Source of the DNA: UBA7672 sp040398465 | GTDB lineage: Bacteria; Pseudomonadota; Alphaproteobacteria; Caulobacterales; Hyphomonadaceae | Assembly: GCA_040398465.1 (NCBI GenBank) | Contig: JBBAUA010000059.1 | Location: 1 to 19,560 of the forward strand | Direction of reading: 5' to 3' | DNA length: 19,560 bases | Shown here: positions 1-8,692 of the stretch, in pieces | Layout: every line of letters starts with the position of its first letter | How positions within the stretch are numbered: the stretch's first letter is position 1 | Notes under the pieces: generated by a model | The model's database searches: none | The model's input: the letters and a program-made list of their open reading frames with translations, nothing else | What the model was told of the DNA's origin: nothing | Program-made: the position numbers and the translations under genes

Positions 1-1
1 G

Positions 2-925
2 GCGAAGGAAGCTGAGCCACTCCCCTTCATGAAGATCCGCTGGGTCGGCTTCGTGGTCACGGCCCTCATCACGATCGTGACGACCTGGTCCCTTATGACC
101 CAAGGGCTCAACATGGGCCTCGACTTTACGGGCGGGGTTCAGATCGAAGCGTCTCGCGACACACCATTCGAAGTCGAAGTTGTTCGCGCCGCGGTGTCAG
201 CCCAAGGCTTCAGCGAAAGCTCCGTTACGCCCACGAGCGATGGAACAGTAGTTATCCGTGTGCCGCTGGAGCAAGACTCCACCGTCGAAGAGACCGCAGC
301 CAAGCTGGAAACCGCGCTCGGAGCTGGCGCCAAGATCCTGAAGACAGACAATGTCAGCGGCAAGGTCAGCGAAGAACTGTTCGGGAAGGGCATCCTCGCG
401 TGCCTCCTCGCCGTGCTGGCGATCGGTGTCTATGTCTGGTTCCGCTTTGAAGTAAAGTTCGGGACGGGCGCGTTCCTGACGACCTTACACGACGTCTACG
501 CCGTGATCGGCCTGTTCTCGATCACGCAGATGGCCTTCGACCTCACGATTGTCGCCGGCGTGCTGACGGTGGCCGGATACTCGATCAACGACACGGTCGT
601 GGTCTACGACCGCATCCGTGAGATGCTCAAGAAATACCGCAAGCTGCCGATCACGCGCGTCATCGATATCTCGATCACGTCGACGCTTTCTCGGACGCTG
701 ATCACCTCGCTGGCGACCATGCTGGCGGCGATGTCGATGGCCTTCCTCGGGGGACCGGTCCTGTTCGGCTTCGCGGTTTCGATCGTGTTTGGCATCATCA
801 TCGGCACGTACTCGTCGATCTTCGTTGCGGCGCCCCTGCTGATCCACCTTCCGGGCCGGATTCCGGGCGCCAAATATCGCGGCGACGAGGACGCGCCTGC
901 CGAAACCGCGGCCAGCGCGACCTAG
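2..925 (+). CDS. secF: Protein translocase subunit SecF (5' end cut by window)
   Basis: SecF is an inner-membrane subunit of the SecDF complex, which uses the proton-motive force to help complete Sec-dependent export. From the Met at position 29, 298 residues are visible: a first membrane segment (about 5-23), the family motif GLDFTGG (30-36), a periplasmic P1-type domain (about 40-115), then five more hydrophobic segments. The signatures YSINDTVVVYDRIRE (184-198) and SRTLITS (221-227) are clear. The frame stays open upstream to position 2 (AKEAEPLPF before the Met). SecF proteins usually carry 10-20 residues before this point, so the true start is probably outside the window and Met-29 internal. 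secD, the normal upstream partner, would lie just left of the window. I see no clear terminator after the stop. Confidence 0.93.
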   Translation, partial: AKEAEPLPFMKIRWVGFVVTALITIVTTWSLMTQGLNMGLDFTGGVQIEASRDTPFEVEVVRAAVSAQGFSESSVTPTSDGTVVIRVPLEQDSTVEETAAKLETALGAGAKILKTDNVSGKVSEELFGKGILACLLAVLAIGVYVWFRFEVKFGTGAFLTTLHDVYAVIGLFSITQMAFDLTIVAGVLTVAGYSINDTVVVYDRIREMLKKYRKLPITRVIDISITSTLSRTLITSLATMLAAMSMAFLGGPVLFGFAVSIVFGIIIGTYSSIFVAAPLLIHLPGRIPGAKYRGDEDAPAETAASAT

Positions 926-1043
926 TCCGACCGGCCAACCTCGATTTAGGCTGGCGTTGGCAGGCGATGCCCGTATTACTTGCGACAAAGCAAGGTGATG
1001 CGCCGCAACCAATGGCGCGCGATCCCGGGGCGGAGGTGGCGAC

Positions 1044-2393
1044 ATGGCGGTGCTGGAGACGCCGGCGGCTGGATCGCGCCGGAAAGGCCCATTCTACACC
1101 GAACTCTACTTCCAGGTTCTGGCGGCGATCCTGATCGGCGGGTTCATCGGGCATTTCTATCGCGGGGAGCCGTGGATAGCGGAGTACCTCAAGCCGCTCG
1201 GCGACGCCTTCGTGAAACTGGTCAAGATGATCATCGCGCCAGTGATCTTCCTCACCATCGTCATCGGCATCGCAGGCATGCGGGACATGGGCCGGCTCGG
1301 CCGCGTAGTGTTCAAGGCCTTCGCCTATTTCCTGTTCTTCTCGACGCTGGCGCTGATCGTCGGCCTGATCGTCGCCAACGTGGTGCAGCCGGGCGCCGGC
1401 ATGAATATCGACATCGCAACGCTTGCCGCAGGCGATGTCTCGCGCGTGCAGGGGTTCCAGGCGGCCTCCCAGGACTACACGCTTGTCAGTTTCCTGCTGA
1501 ACATCATCCCAGATACCTTCGTGGGAGCCTTCACGAGCGGCAACATCCTGCAGGTCCTGTTCCTGTCGATCGTCGTCGGCGTGGCGATGGCGCTCGTCGG
1601 CGATCGCGCTGAACCAGCGCTGACCGTTCTTGGCTCGGTCGCAACCGTGATCTTCCGCGTCGTCGGAATACTCATGCGCGCGGCGCCGGTCGGCGCCTTC
1701 GGGGCGTTTGCGTTTGTCGTCTCCAGCCAGGGGCTCGAGGCAATCCAGAATCTCGCCATTCTGATCCTGTCCGTCTACGCGACCTCGATCCTGTTCATCA
1801 TCATCGTGCTCGGGGCAGTCGCTGCCTGGGCCGGGTTCAACATCCTGAAGCTGATCCGCTATCTCAAGGAAGAACTCTTCCTCGTCCTTGGCACATCGTC
1901 GTCGGAATCGGCGCTTCCGGCATTGATGGACAAGCTGGAGCGAGCAGGTTGCGCGCGTCCCATCGTTGGCCTGGTCGTTCCGACCGGCTATTCGTTCAAT
2001 CTTGATGGCACGAACATCTACATGACCCTTGCGGCCCTGTTCATCGCACAGGCGACGAATACGCAGCTCGGGCTGGACCAGCAGATAATCCTGCTCCTAG
2101 TGGCCATGTTGAGCTCCAAGGGCGCTGCCGGCGTTACCGGCGCCGGGTTCATCACCTTGGCCGCAACGCTAGCGGTGTTCCCGTCAATTCCGATCGAAGG
2201 CATGGCCATCATCCTTGGAGTCGACCGATTCCTGTCCGAATGCCGCGCGCTGACGAACTTCATCGGCAACGCCGTTGCAACCGTCGTCGTCAGCCGCTGG
2301 GAAGGTGCGTTGGACAAGGTCAAGCTCAAGGCGGCGCTCAATGGCGAGCCCGCGCCGCTGGCCGCGCAACCGATCGAACAGGACGCGGATTGA
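1044..2393 (+). CDS. dctA: DctA-type C4-dicarboxylate:cation symporter
   Basis: A 449-residue inner-membrane protein of the dicarboxylate/amino acid:cation symporter (DAACS) family. DctA members import succinate, fumarate, malate and sometimes other carboxylates with protons or sodium. Visible hallmarks are the serine-rich re-entrant loop GTSSSESALP (283-292), the substrate/cation segment GYSFNLDGTNIYM (315-327) and GVDRFLSECRALTNFIGN (392-409), with about eight hydrophobic segments between residues 20 and 420. The length is normal for DctA. The ATG is preceded by GGAGG with 7 nt spacing, which fixes the start. It is the second plus-strand gene, 118 nt after secF, and converges on lldD with only 9 nt between stops. 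A glutamate/aspartate carrier is possible, but the SFNLDGTNIYM form points to DctA. No DctB/DctD regulators are present here. Confidence 0.92.
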   Translation: MAVLETPAAGSRRKGPFYTELYFQVLAAILIGGFIGHFYRGEPWIAEYLKPLGDAFVKLVKMIIAPVIFLTIVIGIAGMRDMGRLGRVVFKAFAYFLFFSTLALIVGLIVANVVQPGAGMNIDIATLAAGDVSRVQGFQAASQDYTLVSFLLNIIPDTFVGAFTSGNILQVLFLSIVVGVAMALVGDRAEPALTVLGSVATVIFRVVGILMRAAPVGAFGAFAFVVSSQGLEAIQNLAILILSVYATSILFIIIVLGAVAAWAGFNILKLIRYLKEELFLVLGTSSSESALPALMDKLERAGCARPIVGLVVPTGYSFNLDGTNIYMTLAALFIAQATNTQLGLDQQIILLLVAMLSSKGAAGVTGAGFITLAATLAVFPSIPIEGMAIILGVDRFLSECRALTNFIGNAVATVVVSRWEGALDKVKLKAALNGEPAPLAAQPIEQDAD

Positions 2394-2402
2394 TCTTGAA
2401 GG

Positions 2403-3551
2403 CTAGCGCGACAGGATATCCGGCTTGATGTCGGCGATCCGTGTAGCGCCCGTGAGCGCCATCGCCACGCGCATCTCGGCTTCGATCAGCTGCAGGACAT
2501 GCGCGACGCCGGCCTGGCCACGTCCCGCCAGCGCATAAGCCCACGCCCGGCCGAGCAGTACCCCGTTGGCCCCAACGGCGAGCATCCGCACCACGTCCAG
2601 CCCGGATCGGACGCCGCCATCTGCAAGGATGGTCGTCTGTCCGCCTACTGCCTGCACAATCGCGGGCAGGGCACGGGCGCTGGAAAGAACGCCATCCAGT
2701 TGCCGCCCGCCATGATTGGAAACGACAATGCCATCGGCGCCGGTGTCCACCGCGGCGCGGGCGTCATCGGCGTCGAGCACGCCCTTAAGAACGAGCTGGC
2801 CTTTCCATTCGGAGCGAACCCACTCGAGATCACGCCAGGTCACGCTCGGATCGAAATTCGAACCCATCCAGCCAAAGAAGTCGTTGAGACCGGAGCGCTT
2901 GCCAAGCACCGGCGCGACATTCCCCAACTTGTGTGGCCGACCCATCAACCCGACGTCCCACGCCCATTCGGGCCGCAGCATCGCCTGGCCCATGCGCCGC
3001 AGCGTGCCTGCAGTCCCACCGGCGCCCGCCAGACCAGAGCGATAGTCGCGGTAACGCGCTCCCGGCACCGGCATGTCGACGGTGAAGAGAAGCGCCGAGC
3101 ACTTAGCCGCCTGCGCCCGCGCAATCAGGTCACGCATGAAACCGCGGTCGCGGATCATGTAGAGCTGAAACCAGATGGGGCCGGGCACGGCGCCAGTGAC
3201 CTCTGCAAGACTGCACGCCGAGACAGTCGACAGCGTGAACGGCACGCCGAAGTCGCGCGCGGCCCGCGCCGCCTGAACCTCGCCACGGCGCGCAAGCATG
3301 CCAGCCAGCCCGATTGGCGCGAGCGCCACAGGCAGACGGGATTTCTGCCCGAGCAGGCTCGTCGAGAGATCAAGCCGCGAGACATCGCGCATCACACGCT
3401 GGCGCAGTGCGATCTCGCGCAGATCGCTCTCGTTACGTCCGAGTGTGACCTGATCATACGATCCGCCATCGACGTACTCGAACAGGAAGTGCGGCACGCG
3501 TCGCCTGGCCAGTTCGCGGTAGTCCGATACCGACGCCGCCTTGCGCGCCAT
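2403..3551 (-). CDS. lldD: L-lactate dehydrogenase LldD-type FMN 2-hydroxyacid dehydrogenase
   Basis: A 382-residue FMN-dependent alpha-hydroxyacid dehydrogenase, closely similar along its whole length to LldD as I know it from E. coli. LldD oxidises L-lactate to pyruvate and passes electrons to the respiratory chain. Visible are FEYVDGGSYD (24-33), LPVALAPIGLAGM (73-85), the FMN/substrate segment WFQLY (127-131), TVDMPVPGARYRD (157-169), and the active-site stretch SNHGGRQLDG (278-287) holding the catalytic His280 and Arg283. It is the last gene of a minus-strand unit: its ATG overlaps the stop of the upstream acyl-CoA ligase in a TGATG, implying coupled translation. Mandelate or another 2-hydroxyacid could be the real substrate, since the ligase/crotonase neighbours are not the usual lactate genes, but the close LldD resemblance makes L-lactate the first guess. 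Confidence 0.9.
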   Translation of the reverse strand: MARKAASVSDYRELARRRVPHFLFEYVDGGSYDQVTLGRNESDLREIALRQRVMRDVSRLDLSTSLLGQKSRLPVALAPIGLAGMLARRGEVQAARAARDFGVPFTLSTVSACSLAEVTGAVPGPIWFQLYMIRDRGFMRDLIARAQAAKCSALLFTVDMPVPGARYRDYRSGLAGAGGTAGTLRRMGQAMLRPEWAWDVGLMGRPHKLGNVAPVLGKRSGLNDFFGWMGSNFDPSVTWRDLEWVRSEWKGQLVLKGVLDADDARAAVDTGADGIVVSNHGGRQLDGVLSSARALPAIVQAVGGQTTILADGGVRSGLDVVRMLAVGANGVLLGRAWAYALAGRGQAGVAHVLQLIEAEMRVAMALTGATRIADIKPDILSR

Positions 3552-5122
3552 CAGATGCTCTTCGATCGGCCGGCCCAGTAGGGCGCACGAACCTGCGCCC
3601 GGAGCACCTTCCCCGCAGCGTTGCGCGGCAAGGTGTCGACATAGTCGATCGTCCGAGGCCGCTGGAAGCCGGGCAAGCGGTCCTTCGCAAAGTCCATGAT
3701 CGACTGCGTCGTCTCACGCGATCGCTCGACGCCGGACTTCAGCTCCACCACGGCCTTGATCTCCTCGCCCCAATCCTCGTTGGGCACGCCAACCACGGCG
3801 GCGTCGGCAATCAGCGGATGGCGGATCAGCACCTCGTCAATTTCTACGGGATAGATATTCACGCCACCAGAAATGATCAGCTCCGCCGTGCGACCGGTCA
3901 GGAACAGATCGCCATCGGCATCAAGCCGGCCCATGTCGCCAAGCGTGAACCAGTCGCCGCGATAGCTCGCGTCCGTCTTCCCCTGTTCCTTGTAATACTC
4001 GAACCGCCCCGTCGCCGGCGCCTTCACATAGATCAGCCCTTCCTGGCCCTGCGGCGTAAGTTTTCCCTCGATGTCCAGCAGCTTGATCTCCACCCCCGGC
4101 ACCGCCTTGCCCACCGTGCCCGGTTTGCGCAGCCATTCGTGTGGACCGACAAACACTCCACCGCCCTCGGTGGATGAGTAGTATTCATAAAGCACCGGCC
4201 CGAACCAATCCATCATTGCCTGCTTCACATGCGCAGGGCAGGGCGCCGCGCCGTGCACCATCCAGCGCATCGACGAGATATCGTACTTTTTCCGCGCCTC
4301 CTCAGGCAGCTGCAGCATGCGGTGCATCATGGTCGGCACCACATGCGTGTGCGTCGCCTTGTGATCCTGGATCAACCGCAGCGTTTCTTCCGCATCCCAC
4401 TTGTCCATCAGCAGCGTCGTGACGCCGGCGTTGATAGGGATCACGAAATTGATGCCCAGGGGCGCTGCGTGATACAGCGGTCCCGTCAGCAGCGATATGT
4501 CCACGGCGGGATTCCACTTCGCCGTCTCGTTGCAGACGCCGGTCAGCTGGGACACCACCGGTCGCGTCCGGCGATAGACGCCTTTCGGCCGACCCGTCGT
4601 TCCCGAGGTGTAGAGCATCGTCGAACCAGGCTCGGCGTCGTCGATGTCCTCGCCAGTCTCTCGGACCAGAGCCGCATCAAAGTCGTCGAACCCTTCAATG
4701 GCGCCGGCGTAGGAGAGCTTCACTGCCAGCTTGTCCGACAACCCGGCCGCCGCCGTGGCGCCCGCCACGAACCGTCCACTCGCGATGAGCGCACGCGCAT
4801 CGCAGTTGTCGACCACATACGCGATCACCTCTGGCGTCTGGTGCCAGTTCACCGCCGTAAGCCGCAGCCCTGATCGCTGGGTCGCAGCCCAGACGACGGC
4901 AAACTCCGGTCCGTTGTGCGCCAGCAGCGCCACGCCATCGCCGACCTGCAATCCACGCCGTCGAAACAGGCGCACCATGCGATTGGCCTGTTCATTCAGC
5001 TGCTTCCAGCTGAGATTGCCCGACGGCGATATGATGGCCAGCCGATCTGGCATGCGCCGAGCGTGAGCGGCGACCGTCATACCCTGCGCAATCAGCTGTT
5101 CGTCGGTCAGGCTAGTTGTCAT
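3551..5122 (-). CDS. AMP-forming acyl-CoA synthetase (FadD-like), copy 1
   Basis: A 523-residue ANL-superfamily adenylate-forming enzyme that would activate a carboxylic acid with ATP and CoA to an acyl-CoA. Visible core motifs are the P-loop YTSGTTGRPKG (171-181), the A5 motif YYSSTEGGG (314-322), FTLGDMGRLDADG (392-404), the hinge region RTAELIISGGVNIYP (411-425) and the C-terminal catalytic lysine in NAAGKVLR (K505). The usual TGD reads LGD and the usual RxKD reads RTAE. Both variants are, as far as I recall, common in FadD-like ligases. The start is supported by GAGGAAG 8 nt upstream. It lies 89 nt after the second ligase and overlaps lldD by 1 nt. The substrate (fatty, aryl or steroid side-chain acid) cannot be assigned. 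No signal peptide; cytoplasmic. Confidence 0.9.
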   Translation of the reverse strand: MTTSLTDEQLIAQGMTVAAHARRMPDRLAIISPSGNLSWKQLNEQANRMVRLFRRRGLQVGDGVALLAHNGPEFAVVWAATQRSGLRLTAVNWHQTPEVIAYVVDNCDARALIASGRFVAGATAAAGLSDKLAVKLSYAGAIEGFDDFDAALVRETGEDIDDAEPGSTMLYTSGTTGRPKGVYRRTRPVVSQLTGVCNETAKWNPAVDISLLTGPLYHAAPLGINFVIPINAGVTTLLMDKWDAEETLRLIQDHKATHTHVVPTMMHRMLQLPEEARKKYDISSMRWMVHGAAPCPAHVKQAMMDWFGPVLYEYYSSTEGGGVFVGPHEWLRKPGTVGKAVPGVEIKLLDIEGKLTPQGQEGLIYVKAPATGRFEYYKEQGKTDASYRGDWFTLGDMGRLDADGDLFLTGRTAELIISGGVNIYPVEIDEVLIRHPLIADAAVVGVPNEDWGEEIKAVVELKSGVERSRETTQSIMDFAKDRLPGFQRPRTIDYVDTLPRNAAGKVLRAQVRAPYWAGRSKSI

Positions 5123-5211
5123 CGGTCACGCTTCCTCGCACGGGCTATTGCCCCGCTGGATCGCAGGATATGTCGGGGAAACCCCATGCGGCAATCGCGC
5201 TGTGGTCCGCC
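5123..5211 (-). other. Spacer between the two acyl-CoA ligase genes
   Basis: An 89-nt gap inside the minus-strand unit. It can form a small nested structure: ATTGCC at 5147-5152 pairs with GGCAAT at 5190-5195, and GGGG-AAA-CCCC at 5175-5185 sits in the loop. No T-tract follows on the minus strand, so it is not a good intrinsic terminator. It could damp or stabilise the transcript between the two ligases. I see no clear promoter in it. Confidence 0.3.
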
Positions 5212-6762
5212 TCAGGCCGGTGGCTTGAATTCGTCCCGCAACTGCCGCTTGAGCACCTTCCCGATCGAGGATCGCGGCAGCGTCTCCACCACGATCGCGT
5301 AGGTCAGCCGCTGCGTCTTGCCGACGCGTCCATTGAACCACGCCTTCAACACGTCGGCTGTCACCGTCTCACCGGCCCGCAGCACGATGAACGCCGCCGG
5401 CGTCTCACCCCATTCGCGTGATGGAATGCCGACCACAGCGGATTCCGCGACAGCCGGATGCTTCGCTAACTCGGCCTCCAGGTCGCTGGGATAGACGTTG
5501 AAGCCGCCCGTGATGACCATGTCCTTCTTCCGATCGCCGAGCACCAGAAAGCCATCCGCGTCAAATCGCGCCACGTCGCCGGTGCGGATGAACCGTTCGC
5601 CTTCCGGACTGTACCATTCGGCGTCCGCGGTCTTCTTCGGCTGGTTGTGATAGCCCGTCATGATCGACATCGACCTGCCGACGACTTCTCCGGTCTCGCC
5701 GCGCGGCAGCTCCTTGCCATCATCTCCGATGATCCGGATGTCGTGTCCCGGCGCAGGCTGACCGACCGTATGCAGCTTGTCCGGAAACTCATGCGCGCGC
5801 AGCAGGCATGATCCGCCGCCCTCTGTCATGCCGTAGATCTCGACGAGCCCGCCGGGCCATCGCTTCAGGATGTCGGCCTTGAGGTCGGCCGGAAACGGCG
5901 CGCTGGTGCATGTCTTCATGCGATAGGACGACAGATCGAAACTGTCGAAGTCCGCCAGGTCCATCAATCGGCGGTACTGGACGGGCACCAGCATTGCGTG
6001 TGTCGCGCGGTGCTTCTGCGACAAGGCGAGAAACCCCCGCGCGTCGAACTTACGCATCAGCACGACCGTTCCGCCACGCATCAGCGCTGGGATCAGGCTT
6101 ACCAGTGTCGTGTTCGAATAGAGCGGCGTCGAGACAACTGTAATCGCATCGGGTCCGTAACCGAGCGTCTCCGCACGACGCACATGGCCCCAGCGCATCT
6201 TGTGTGGCTGGACGATGCCTTTTGGCGCTCCGGTCGTGCCCGACGAATAGATGATATTGAATGGCTGGTCAGGATCGATCTCGACGTGCGCAGGCGTGGC
6301 GCCTTCCGGCGCAAGCCACGCTTCAAAGGATTCGTCGCGGTTGCCTTCAAGCGCGACACGTTTCGCAACGGGTGGCTCAGTGACAGATTCGATCGCCATA
6401 GAGGCCGCGTCGTCGACGAAGACGATCCTGGCGCCGCAGTCCCTCACCATCATCGCCAGCTGTTCGGCAGTTGAAGATGGTGCAAGCGGGCAGGCGGCCG
6501 CGCCGCCGCGTAAAGCGGCTACAAAGATCACAACGTACTCGATCGACGACGGCCCGCAGATGGCGACCGTATCCAGCTGTTGCACACCATCGCGCTGAAG
6601 CGCCGCCGCAGCCCGGTCGATCAGCGCGTCGAGTTCAGCAAACGTCACCATGCGATCGCCATCAATGACCGCCAGATGATCCGGACGGCTGGCGGCGTGG
6701 GCGCGGATCAGGTCCGGCATGGTGGCGAAGGACTGCGCCATCAGATCGTCAAAGCCCGGCAT
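5212..6762 (-). CDS. AMP-forming acyl-CoA synthetase, copy 2
   Basis: A 516-residue ANL-superfamily acyl/aryl-CoA ligase, only distantly like copy 1. Core motifs are canonical: P-loop YSSGTTGAPKG (172-182), YGMTEGGG (310-317), RTGD (393-396), DRKKDMVITGGFNVYP (410-425) and catalytic Lys502 in SSIGKVLKR. The ATG has AAGGG 9 nt upstream. The upstream ech stop codon lies only 2 nt before this start, so the two are almost certainly co-transcribed and possibly translationally coupled. Two ligases next to a crotonase suggest a pathway in which an acid is activated and the CoA ester processed. The general fold and motifs also fit 4-coumarate:CoA-ligase-type enzymes, so an aromatic or medium-chain substrate is as likely as a long fatty acid. 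Confidence 0.9.
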   Translation of the reverse strand: MPGFDDLMAQSFATMPDLIRAHAASRPDHLAVIDGDRMVTFAELDALIDRAAAALQRDGVQQLDTVAICGPSSIEYVVIFVAALRGGAAACPLAPSSTAEQLAMMVRDCGARIVFVDDAASMAIESVTEPPVAKRVALEGNRDESFEAWLAPEGATPAHVEIDPDQPFNIIYSSGTTGAPKGIVQPHKMRWGHVRRAETLGYGPDAITVVSTPLYSNTTLVSLIPALMRGGTVVLMRKFDARGFLALSQKHRATHAMLVPVQYRRLMDLADFDSFDLSSYRMKTCTSAPFPADLKADILKRWPGGLVEIYGMTEGGGSCLLRAHEFPDKLHTVGQPAPGHDIRIIGDDGKELPRGETGEVVGRSMSIMTGYHNQPKKTADAEWYSPEGERFIRTGDVARFDADGFLVLGDRKKDMVITGGFNVYPSDLEAELAKHPAVAESAVVGIPSREWGETPAAFIVLRAGETVTADVLKAWFNGRVGKTQRLTYAIVVETLPRSSIGKVLKRQLRDEFKPPA

Positions 6763-6764
6763 GT

Positions 6765-7565
6765 CTATCTGCCCTTGAACGCGGGATCGCGGCGTGCGTG
6801 AAAAGCGGCGCGGCCCTCCCGGAAGTCCTCACTATCGAAGCATGCGTCAATCGCCCCCTGCGCAGCGGGTCGAAGTGACGGATCGCTGGCGGCGCGGCTA
6901 GCAAGCTTGGCGGCGGCATATGTCATCGGCGCTGTGGCTGCGATCTGGTCGGCCAGTGTTCGGACTGTCTTGTCTAGCAAGGCTTCGGAAACGACGTCGT
7001 TGACCAACCCGAGACGCCAAGCCTCGGCGCTAGTCAGTTGCCGCGCCGTTGCGATCATGTCGAGCGCGATTCCGGATCCGACAATGCCCTGAAGGCGCTG
7101 CATGTTGTCCAACTCATAGCCCAGCCCGAGACGCCCTGCCGGTACGCCGAAGCGCGAGTTCTCCGTGCAGATGCGGATGTCGCACGCACTGGCGATCACC
7201 AGTCCGCCGCCAATGCAGAAGCCCCCGATCATCGCGACGACCGGCAAAGGAGCCGACAGCAGGGCCGCTGTGGCCGCGCTGACCGCGCCGGTGAATTCCC
7301 GGTTCGAAGCCGCATCGTTCCGCTGAACCTCAAACTCGGCAATGTCGGCGCCCGAAATGAATGCCCGCTCGCCCGCGCCGCGCAGCACGATGCATCGAAC
7401 GCCAGGATCAGCCACAAGCGCAGCCACCGCCGTTGGAATGGCGTCCCACATGTCGCGACGCACGGCGTTGAGTCGTTCAGGCTGGTTGAACGTGAGCCAG
7501 CCGATAATGCCCTCGGCTTCGGTGAGGATCCTACCCTCGGCATACTGCTGAACACCTGCCTGCAT
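6765..7565 (-). CDS. Enoyl-CoA hydratase/isomerase (crotonase) family protein
   Basis: A 266-residue crotonase-fold protein acting on acyl-CoA esters. Visible are the first oxyanion-hole segment AFISGADIAEFE (68-79), the second AMIGGFCIGGG (111-121) and the C-terminal CFDSEDFREGRAAFHARRDP. The two glutamates that do hydration in classical enoyl-CoA hydratases are missing: the GGGxE position is Val123 and the QPE position is Ala143 (FGVPAGRLGLGY). A set of alphaproteobacterial and actinobacterial crotonases shares this pattern, so 'hydratase' is a family label rather than a proven activity. Start choice: two in-frame ATGs lie at 7571 and 7565. A GAGG directly abuts the first but is 6 nt from the second, so I prefer 7565. 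First gene of the minus-strand unit with the two ligases and lldD, divergent from xdhC. Confidence 0.9.
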   Translation of the reverse strand: MQAGVQQYAEGRILTEAEGIIGWLTFNQPERLNAVRRDMWDAIPTAVAALVADPGVRCIVLRGAGERAFISGADIAEFEVQRNDAASNREFTGAVSAATAALLSAPLPVVAMIGGFCIGGGLVIASACDIRICTENSRFGVPAGRLGLGYELDNMQRLQGIVGSGIALDMIATARQLTSAEAWRLGLVNDVVSEALLDKTVRTLADQIAATAPMTYAAAKLASRAASDPSLRPAAQGAIDACFDSEDFREGRAAFHARRDPAFKGR

Positions 7566-7589
7566 GTGCATCCTCGCGGTACCGTTACG

Positions 7590-7618
7590 TTGACCCGCAC
7601 CCGTCGGGCCGATACGAA
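7590..7618 (+). promoter_or_regulatory. Possible sigma70-type promoter for xdhC
   Basis: TTGACC at 7590-7595 (5 of 6 matches to the -35 consensus), a 17-nt spacer, and TACGAA at 7613-7618 (3 of 6 to -10), in the divergent gap between ech and xdhC. The position gives a leader of about 60 nt. The -35 and spacing are good, the -10 is weak. Confidence 0.35.
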
Positions 7619-7684
7619 TCCACGCATTAGCGCTAGGGCCTAACCTGTATCTGAGGCAAGGTCCGGCGAACGGGTTGGGATGGA

Positions 7685-8692
7685 ATGACGTCGCCACACG
7701 GAGTGGCGGCCGACGGAGCGCCTGCTGACATGGCGGAAGACGCCCTTCCTCCTGGCCTCGCCAGCGATCTAGATGTGCTGGTCTTCGCCGAAGCCGAGTT
7801 GGCGGCGGGCCGGCCTGCGGCGCTTGTGACCATCGTCGGCCTGGATGGCCCATTCTCGCGGCCGCTAGGCGCCCAGCTGGCTGTCGCCGGCGATCGCCGC
7901 TTCGCCGGCAGCATCTCGGGCGGATGCCTTGAACAGGCGTTGACCGAAGAGTCCCAGACCGCCATTCGCGAAGGCACTAACCGCACGCTTCGCTATGGTC
8001 GTGGCTCGCCCTATCTGGATGTGCGCCTGCCATGCGGCGGGGGCCTCGATCTTCATATCGATGCGTCCCCGAGCCGCGAAGTTCTGAGACAAGCAATCGC
8101 ACTCGGCCACTCGCGCCAGGCCTTCGCGCTCGGCTTCCAACCCAAATCCACCCGCAGCAGTCTTCGGTTGCTTGATGCCCATGCTGAGGGCCGGGCAGGC
8201 GAGTTCGTCCGGCGCTACGACCCACGCTTGCGGATCGTCCTGGCGGGACGTGGGTGGGAAATCGTCGCCATGAGCCAGATGGCGCGCACAGCGAATGTCG
8301 AACTCGTGGTCGCGAGCCAGGAGCAGGCGACGCTCGACTTCTGCCGGACTCACGCCGACGATCTTATCCAGCTCACAGTGCCGGCGGCGGCTCCGTCTCT
8401 ACCGCTCGACGCGAACACCGCCGTGGCGTGCCTTTTCCACGAACACGAATGGGAAGCGCCGATTCTGCTCGATGCGCTCCGCAGCCCAGCCTTCTATGTC
8501 GGAGCGCTTGGCTCGCGGCAGACGCACCAGCGCCGCATCGAAACACTGCGCGAACTCGGCGCCGGGCCCGATGACATCGCCCGCCTGACCGGGCCGATCG
8601 GACTCTTTCCCTCACAGGATCCGCGCTCGCTGGCCGTTTCGGCGCTGTCGGAGATCGTGAAGGTCTGGACCGCGCGCGGAGGACCGCGATGA
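7685..8692 (+). CDS. xdhC: XdhC/CoxI family molybdenum hydroxylase maturation protein
   Basis: A 335-residue XdhC-family protein. XdhC binds molybdenum cofactor, supports its sulfuration and delivers it to xanthine dehydrogenase-type enzymes. Visible are the N-terminal XdhC/CoxI segment GSISGGCLE (75-83), LPCGGGLDLHID (115-126), and the C-terminal Rossmann-like domain from about 180 with FYVGALGSRQTHQRR (269-283) and GPIGLFPSQDPRSLAVSALSEI. The Rossmann glycine loop reads LAGRGWEI, unlike the usual GAG pattern. The ATG at 7685 has a modest GGGA upstream. An in-frame ATG at 7730 with GGAG upstream is an alternative that would drop 15 poorly conserved residues. It overlaps the next gene by 4 nt (ATGA). 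No molybdenum enzyme subunit is in the window, so its client must be encoded elsewhere. Confidence 0.87.
   Translation: MTSPHGVAADGAPADMAEDALPPGLASDLDVLVFAEAELAAGRPAALVTIVGLDGPFSRPLGAQLAVAGDRRFAGSISGGCLEQALTEESQTAIREGTNRTLRYGRGSPYLDVRLPCGGGLDLHIDASPSREVLRQAIALGHSRQAFALGFQPKSTRSSLRLLDAHAEGRAGEFVRRYDPRLRIVLAGRGWEIVAMSQMARTANVELVVASQEQATLDFCRTHADDLIQLTVPAAAPSLPLDANTAVACLFHEHEWEAPILLDALRSPAFYVGALGSRQTHQRRIETLRELGAGPDDIARLTGPIGLFPSQDPRSLAVSALSEIVKVWTARGGPR

Noticed and set aside
955..971. Sigma54-like site TTGGCAGG upstream of dctA
   Set aside because: The -24 half looks right, and rhizobial dctA is sigma54-dependent, but the -12 half (TTGC) is absent at the needed spacing and no DctB/DctD genes are near.
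2499..3581. A plus-strand open frame of 360 codons opposite lldD
   Set aside because: It mirrors a clear lldD gene, lacks a ribosome-binding site, and its composition is typical of an antisense frame.
7566..7853. N-terminal extension of the crotonase by about 96 residues
   Set aside because: It crosses the divergent promoter gap and enters xdhC, is Arg/Pro-rich and unlike crotonases, and a good start lies at 7565.
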